Below are positions 5,965 to 9,445 of a stretch of 9,445 nucleotides of DNA, in pieces. The notes under the pieces were generated by a model. That model was not told the DNA's origin and did not search any database. It saw only the letters and a program-made list of their open reading frames with translations. Position 1 is the first letter of the stretch. Each line of letters opens with the position of its first letter. The stretch is from NCBI GenBank assembly GCA_007131845.1, contig SLPT01000281.1:1-9445 (forward strand), written 5' to 3'. This stretch comes from Desulfobacteraceae bacterium. Its GTDB lineage: Bacteria > Desulfobacterota > Desulfobacteria > Desulfobacterales > Desulfosalsimonadaceae. The position numbers were made by a program, and so were the translations under genes.

Positions 5965-6050
5965 AAAAACGGGTTCGACCGGACCGGCAACCGACACGGT
6001 TTCACATCGTTTCACCGGGACGTCAGGCAAAACCCTTCAAACGGATCCAT

Positions 6051-6680
6051 ATGGGCACAACAGACATCGGCAGCGAGGACCGCATCGAAATGACCGCGCC
6101 CGGAGGCGCGCATGGCATATTTTCCGGTATTTCCGGATTCGGGTTCCTCATCGATGCGCCTCCCGGGGCCTCCATCCGGGAAATGCTAAAAGACATCATC
6201 GGCCTCGATGATGATTATATCAGAGACAGCATCGGAACCATACTGTACAACGGCAAGCCGGTCGATGATATGGATGCCTGGAAAATCGGAAAAAACGCCT
6301 CCATTGCAGTTTCAGCCGCCCTGCCCGGGGTTTTCGGCGCGGCCTTCCGAAAGCAGGGGAAATACGCGGGGCTCCGTCCCGTGTGCGATCAGGACAATTC
6401 ATCGCCAGGTGAAGCCGATCCTGCTTGTGAGAACGAAAAACCATCCGTTGTGCTAAAGCTCTTCAACCAGTCCGACAGGGACATCGCACCCGGACTCCTT
6501 GCGAACGGTGTGCGTATGACTGCAAAGAGTTTCTGCGCATTCTGGGAAAACCGGCTCCGCCTTACCGGCCCCGCAAATATTCGTATCGGGTTAAACGGCC
6601 GGCCGGTTGCCCCTGAAGCCCTCTGCAGGGGCATCGAAACCAGCAGCGTTTTGGTTAGGCTGCGATCGGGGGACGCATAG
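6051..6680 (+). CDS. Unnamed protein with MoaD/ThiS-like segment(s), between AOR and MoaD genes
   Basis: This 209-residue protein belongs to no named family I can identify. Residues about 30-95 resemble the second half of a MoaD/ThiS beta-grasp domain: SIREMLKDIIGL aligns with VRDIIEALGV of the MoaD-like neighbour, and ILYNGKPVDD with IFINGSHARME. The segment then ends in ALPGVFG and lacks the terminal Gly-Gly needed for thiocarboxylate chemistry. The second half (about 132-209) shows a similar pattern (LNGRPV at 181-186, then SSVLVRL at 198-204), suggesting a degenerate duplication. No signal peptide or membrane segment is visible; it is probably cytosolic. The ATG at 6051 has no clear ribosome-binding site. 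The frame is open back to a TTG at 5895, but that stretch is arginine/proline-rich and spans the hairpin. A role in AOR maturation or as an AOR partner is inference from position. Confidence 0.75.
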   Translation: MGTTDIGSEDRIEMTAPGGAHGIFSGISGFGFLIDAPPGASIREMLKDIIGLDDDYIRDSIGTILYNGKPVDDMDAWKIGKNASIAVSAALPGVFGAAFRKQGKYAGLRPVCDQDNSSPGEADPACENEKPSVVLKLFNQSDRDIAPGLLANGVRMTAKSFCAFWENRLRLTGPANIRIGLNGRPVAPEALCRGIETSSVLVRLRSGDA

Positions 6681-6807
6681 GAACAACGATAACAGATCCG
6701 GATGCAGCGCCTGGAAACATTTGACCGTGTCTTTCGGGCCGATGGAAATCAGAAAAAAAGGATCAAACAGCCAGCAGGAGCAGGCTGCTTGCAGTCAGGT
6801 GAGTGCT

Positions 6808-7047
6808 TTGAAAATCGACGTATTCTTGTATGCAACACTTTCGAAATACCTGCCGGAAGGCAGCACGAACCGGTCGACCACCCTGAATCTACCGGAAGGC
6901 GCCATTGTCCGGGATATCATCGAAGCGCTGGGTGTTCCGGAAATGAGCGTCAAGCTGATTTTCATCAACGGCAGCCACGCCCGCATGGAAACCCCCCTTT
7001 CCGAAAACGACCGCATTGGGCTTTTTCCCCCGGTCGGCGGCGGATAA
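6808..7047 (+). CDS. MoaD/ThiS-family sulfur carrier protein
   Basis: From the TTG at 6808 this is a 79-residue ubiquitin-like protein of normal MoaD length. It starts KIDVFLYATLSKYLP, has the helix IVRDIIEALGVP (33-44), the hairpin LIFINGSHARM (50-60) and the tail DRIGLFPPVGGG (68-79). The C-terminal Gly-Gly is the residue pair that is adenylated by a MoeB-type enzyme and converted to a thiocarboxylate, which donates sulfur for the pterin dithiolene of W/Mo cofactors. AGGTG lies 6 bases before the TTG. An in-frame ATG at 6742 would add 22 residues but has no ribosome-binding site. Its place in the AOR cluster suggests a dedicated MoaD for the tungsten cofactor, as seen for other AOR operons. 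It ends 14 bases from the convergent TetR gene. Confidence 0.87.
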   Translation: MKIDVFLYATLSKYLPEGSTNRSTTLNLPEGAIVRDIIEALGVPEMSVKLIFINGSHARMETPLSENDRIGLFPPVGGG

Positions 7048-7061
7048 TCAAAACGACGCCG

Positions 7062-7700
7062 CTAAACCGCCGCATCCCTTTCTCCCGCAAACGCCGCCAG
7101 GCTGAAAAATTTCAGTGTATCCTTGGTCATTCGGATATATTCCTTCCGATCAAGGTCCACCATGGGGCGAAAGAAATTTTCTCCGGACACGTAGTTGTGA
7201 ATGGCATTCATGATGTTGAGTACCTTCATCCTGGCATCCGGCGGGACGTTGCGCCGGTGTTCAGATAGTCCCATGGAGTAGGCGATGTCGGATATGTATT
7301 CCGGAACCTGGAAATCCATGATCTTTCCGTGCCGCGTCTTCATGAAATAGCGCATCAGCGTGAGGTTCGATATCTCCGGGTTTTCGAAAAGGTAATCGAC
7401 CATCTCGTCGATGGCGATATCGAGACGGGTCCCCAGGGGTTTTCCCCTGATTTTTTTCTCTACTTCCACCAGCTTGCACCGGAGCCCCTCGTTGATATCC
7501 CGGATGACCGCCTCGTAAAGATCTCCCTTTTCCCCCCAGTGATAGTACAGGGTTGAAATATCGATATCAACCGCCTTGGCGATCATCCGGGTCGTGGTTC
7601 CGTGAAACCCGTATTCACCGAAAACCTTCCGGGCTGCAAAAAGGATCTTCGCCTTCATGGATTCCGGATTTTTTTTCGCTTTTTCCAGTGCTGTTGTCAT
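7062..7700 (-). CDS. TetR-family transcriptional regulator
   Basis: This 212-residue protein has the TetR length and an N-terminal helix-turn-helix: AKILFAARKVFGEYGFHGTT (17-36), then RMIAKAVDIDISTLYYHWGE (38-57) as the recognition unit, followed by KGDLYEAVI. The C-terminal ligand/dimer domain (about 75-205) is divergent, as usual for this family, so the ligand cannot be read off; an acyl-CoA is likely from context. The gene lies 44 bases after the CaiB-like gene on the same strand and is probably co-transcribed with it, which fits a local repressor of the acyl-CoA genes. The start at 7700 is preceded only by a weak GGA. It converges on the MoaD-like gene with a 14-base gap and no clear shared terminator. 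Confidence 0.9.
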   Translation of the reverse strand: MTTALEKAKKNPESMKAKILFAARKVFGEYGFHGTTTRMIAKAVDIDISTLYYHWGEKGDLYEAVIRDINEGLRCKLVEVEKKIRGKPLGTRLDIAIDEMVDYLFENPEISNLTLMRYFMKTRHGKIMDFQVPEYISDIAYSMGLSEHRRNVPPDARMKVLNIMNAIHNYVSGENFFRPMVDLDRKEYIRMTKDTLKFFSLAAFAGERDAAV

Positions 7701-7744
7701 ATATTTACTATCCGTTTAATTGAACCGGCTTGCGGGCGTATGTG

Positions 7745-8890
7745 TTAAAACACACCCGTTTTTTTGAATTCTTGGATTTCGGCCTCCGAATAGCCGATTT
7801 CTGATAAAATTCTGAGTGTATCGGCACCAAAATCCGGCGGAACCGTCCGCACCCCGCCCGGGGTGCGCGACATCCTGACCGGTGTGCCCAGTACCGGTAG
7901 CGGTGATTGACCCTCCCGATCGATACCGACAATCATTTCCCGCTCATGGAACAGGGGATCGGAGAGGGCCTCGTCCATGGTTTTAACCGGTGCCCAGCAG
8001 ATATCCTTTCCGGCCAGGGCTTTTTCCCACCAGGCAAGGGGGTGGCGAATAAACTGCCTCCTGAAATAATCGATGATTTCGTCTTTCCGGTTCTCGTCGT
8101 ATTGCAGATCAATATATTCCGGAACTTCGAAAAACTCGCAGAGCACCTTCCAGAATCGGTTTTCCACCGCGCCGATGGATATATAGCGGCCGTCTGCCGT
8201 TTGATAGATATTGTAGCAGGCGTAGCGGTGAGAAAAGAGAAAATCGGAACGTTTCGGGCTCTGGCCGGTCAACTGCCGCATAGTGAATGCCAGGGTTAGC
8301 AGGCTGAAGCTTCCGTCTGTCATGGAGATATCGATGTACTGGCCTTTTCCGGATCGCTGCCGCTCCACCAGCGCCATCAGGATGCCGATGACCGCGTTCA
8401 TGCCGCCGCCCGCCATATCGGCGATCTGAATGCCGGGAATCACGGGGGAACCGTCCCTGTCTCCGATAAGGTCCAGGACGCCGGCAATGCTTAAGTAATT
8501 GACGTCATGCCCTGCTTCGTCCCGGTAGGGCCCGGTCTGTCCGTACCCCGAAATGGAGCAGTACACGATGGCCGGGTTTACGGCGGAGACGGCAGCGTAA
8601 TCCACCCCGAGCCTTTCGGTTACACCGGGCCTGAATCCTTCCAGGATCACATCCGCCGCTTTGGCAAGCCGGAAAAAGATCGCCTTTCCCTTCTCCGATT
8701 TCAGGTTGAGGGTCATGTGCTCCTTGTTCCGGTTGACCCCGCCTTCCTTCATTGCTTCGCCGGCATAGCGCCGGTCTTCGATGGCAATGACCCGGGCGCC
8801 GTGGTCGGCAAGAATCATCGATGCATAAGGGCCGGGCAGCAGCCTGGAAAGATCCAGAACCGTAATGGCGTCCAGCGCACCTTTCGTCAT
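7745..8890 (-). CDS. CaiB/BaiF family protein, alpha-methylacyl-CoA racemase-like
   Basis: This 381-residue protein is of type III CoA-transferase/racemase fold. The start ITVLDLSRLLPGPYASMILA (9-28) and the stretch around AGHDVNYLSIAG (126-137) match the AMACR branch. His128 (in GHDVNY), Asp158 (in IADMAGGG) and Glu243 (in GAVENRFW) line up at a constant offset of two with His126, Asp156 and Glu241 of the mycobacterial racemase, as I recall those numbers, so the racemase catalytic set is intact. The likely role is interconversion of (R)- and (S)-2-methylacyl-CoA in the cytoplasm, needed to oxidise methyl-branched chains; a CoA-transferase activity cannot be excluded. The ATG at 8890 is chosen because GGAGGT lies just before it and homology begins right after. 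The longer frame back to 9010 runs across the leader. It is followed by tetR after 44 bases. Confidence 0.9.
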   Translation of the reverse strand: MTKGALDAITVLDLSRLLPGPYASMILADHGARVIAIEDRRYAGEAMKEGGVNRNKEHMTLNLKSEKGKAIFFRLAKAADVILEGFRPGVTERLGVDYAAVSAVNPAIVYCSISGYGQTGPYRDEAGHDVNYLSIAGVLDLIGDRDGSPVIPGIQIADMAGGGMNAVIGILMALVERQRSGKGQYIDISMTDGSFSLLTLAFTMRQLTGQSPKRSDFLFSHRYACYNIYQTADGRYISIGAVENRFWKVLCEFFEVPEYIDLQYDENRKDEIIDYFRRQFIRHPLAWWEKALAGKDICWAPVKTMDEALSDPLFHEREMIVGIDREGQSPLPVLGTPVRMSRTPGGVRTVPPDFGADTLRILSEIGYSEAEIQEFKKTGVF

Positions 8891-9018
8891 GGGACCTCCG
8901 GATTGGGCATATATTAATGGTATATCCTGATCGGTTAAAAAAAAAGGCCGGGTATAAAGACATGCAGTGAATACACTTACAAAAGCAGGCTTCCGGACCC
9001 GGTTATACAATCACTATA

Positions 9019-9047
9019 AATGTATCACCGGCTTTAAAATTTGTCCA
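9019..9047 (-). promoter_or_regulatory. Candidate promoter for the CaiB-tetR unit
   Basis: On the minus strand TGGACA (complement of 9042-9047) and TACATT (complement of 9019-9024) are separated by 17 bases. The -35 is one base from consensus and the -10 two. The first copy of the 12-bp putative operator (9045-9056) overlaps the -35. It leaves a leader of about 120 nt. Confidence 0.42.
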
Positions 9048-9056
9048 TCATTTGAT
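9045..9056. promoter_or_regulatory. Putative TetR operator, copy 1
   Basis: CCATCATTTGAT contains the palindromic core ATCA-TT-TGAT. The same 12 bases recur at 9163-9174. This copy overlaps the -35 of the leftward candidate promoter. Binding by the neighbouring TetR protein is inferred from position and symmetry. Confidence 0.42.
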
Positions 9057-9130
9057 TCCATCGGCCAATAGGAAAATGATCGGAACAGTGATCCGAAACC
9101 TGAAAAAGTTATCGAAAGCGGAAAAATATT

Positions 9131-9159
9131 TTGACAGAACCATGAAAACCGAATAAAAT
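9131..9159 (+). promoter_or_regulatory. Sigma70-type promoter for the hydratase gene
   Basis: TTGACA (9131-9136) is a perfect -35. TAAAAT (9154-9159) follows at the ideal 17-base spacing and is one base from the -10 consensus. Transcription would start near 9166, inside the second 12-bp operator copy, giving a leader of about 100 nt. Confidence 0.7.
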
Positions 9160-9162
9160 TCC

Positions 9163-9174
9163 CCATCATTTGAT
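9163..9174. promoter_or_regulatory. Putative TetR operator, copy 2
   Basis: This is an identical second copy of CCATCATTTGAT. Here the symmetry extends to CCATCA-TT-TGATGG (9163-9176), a perfect 14-bp palindrome. It sits 3 bases after the -10, over the expected start of transcription, a standard position for repression. Confidence 0.48.
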
Positions 9175-9269
9175 GGAAATCCGAAAACAATCCCGCCCAC
9201 TAACAGTATCCGGTTTTAGATGATCACTTCACCCAATTGTCCAACCCGAATTAGTCAAGGAGGCGCAGC

Positions 9270-9445
9270 ATGGCACTGAACCTGGATGCCGAAGGCCAGA
9301 AAATCGGCCCCGTGCAAAAACAATACAACTGGAAGGATACGGTTCTCTATGCCCTGGGCGTAGGAGCAGGTTTCGACGAACTCGAGTACGTCTATGAAAA
9401 GGACCTCAAGGTAATCCCCAGCTTCGGCATTGCAGCGGTTTTTGA
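9270..9445 (+). CDS. Hydratase-2/MaoC-type enoyl-CoA hydratase, N-terminal 58 residues
   Basis: Only 58 codons are inside the window; the frame is open at the edge. Residues about 22-53 (KDTVLYALGVGAG, then LEYVYEKDLKVIPSFG) match the start of the hydratase-2 domain of peroxisomal multifunctional enzyme type 2 and of bacterial relatives, which hydrate trans-2-enoyl-CoA to (R)-3-hydroxyacyl-CoA. The catalytic Asp/His motif of this family lies in the C-terminal hot-dog half and is not in view. AGGAGG lies 6 bases before the ATG at 9270. It has a strong own promoter and is divergent from the racemase-like gene, which fits a pathway for branched or (R)-specific acyl-CoA intermediates. Confidence 0.85.
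   Translation, partial: MALNLDAEGQKIGPVQKQYNWKDTVLYALGVGAGFDELEYVYEKDLKVIPSFGIAAVF

Larger units (their letters stand above)
8891..9269. other. Divergent intergenic region between the CaiB-like and hydratase genes
   Basis: These 379 AT-rich bases hold divergent candidate promoters, two copies of a 12-bp sequence with a palindromic core, and a nine-A run (8937-8945) in the CaiB leader. There is no coding potential with a plausible start. Both flanking genes are probably controlled here, most likely by the TetR protein encoded downstream of the CaiB-like gene. Confidence 0.6.

Noticed and set aside
5895..6050. N-terminal extension of the unnamed protein from the TTG at 5895
   Set aside because: The SD-like sequence is 17 bases away, the stretch covers a GC-rich hairpin, and the composition is Arg/Pro-rich unlike the rest.
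7030..7075. Shared terminator between the convergent MoaD-like and TetR genes
   Set aside because: Only short GCGGCG/CGCCGC pairing is seen, overlapping coding ends, with no T-run on either side.
8937..9002. Leader attenuator before the CaiB-like gene: CCGGGT/ACCCGG followed by nine T on the minus strand
   Set aside because: The stem is only 6 bp with a loop of more than 40 nt; the T-run is real but the hairpin is too weak to call a terminator.
8891..9010. Upstream extension of the CaiB-like protein to 9010
   Set aside because: GGAGGT sits directly before the ATG at 8890 and family similarity starts there; the extension lies in the AT-rich leader.

Overview
The window looks like a chromosomal segment of a strictly anaerobic, moderately GC-rich bacterium, most likely a sulfate-reducing Desulfobacterota. 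The reasons are the gene set: a tungsten-type aldehyde:ferredoxin oxidoreductase (AOR), a YedF/LysR selenium-metabolism pair, a CoA-disulfide-reductase-type flavoprotein, a CaiB-type racemase and a hydratase-2-type enzyme. The lineage is inference; no rRNA, tRNA, CRISPR array or transposase was found.

Left part (1-2915), selenium/sulfur module. On the minus strand lie the 5' part of a CoA-disulfide-reductase-type flavoprotein (from 316 leftwards, cut by the window edge) and yedF (649-1266). Between them are a strong hairpin terminator for yedF and a separate extended -10 promoter for the flavoprotein. Divergent from yedF is a LysR regulator (1995-2915) of the type that accompanies selenium metabolism. 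The 728-base divergent gap holds a 121-nt structured repeat, a perfect 30-bp inverted repeat with a 16-nt loop, a possible 28-codon minus-strand ORF whose UGA stop sits at the foot of that hairpin, and a small inverted repeat just before lysR.

Middle part (2916-7047), plus strand. A TrmJ-type tRNA 2'-O-methyltransferase has its own good sigma70-like promoter. Then come an AOR, a 209-residue unnamed protein and a MoaD/ThiS-like sulfur carrier. The last three are probably one unit for a tungsten or molybdenum pterin enzyme. The unnamed protein appears to contain a degenerate MoaD-like beta-grasp segment, and perhaps two. The AOR leader contains a degenerate fragment of the structured repeat found near yedF.

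Right part (7062-9445), acyl-CoA module. A TetR regulator and an alpha-methylacyl-CoA-racemase-like CaiB/BaiF protein lie on the minus strand. Divergent from them starts a hydratase-2/MaoC-type enoyl-CoA hydratase, cut by the window edge. The 379-base divergent gap has candidate promoters facing both ways, and an identical 12-bp sequence overlaps or abuts each one. That makes it a good candidate for the TetR operator. Together these suggest regulated turnover of methyl-branched acyl-CoAs.
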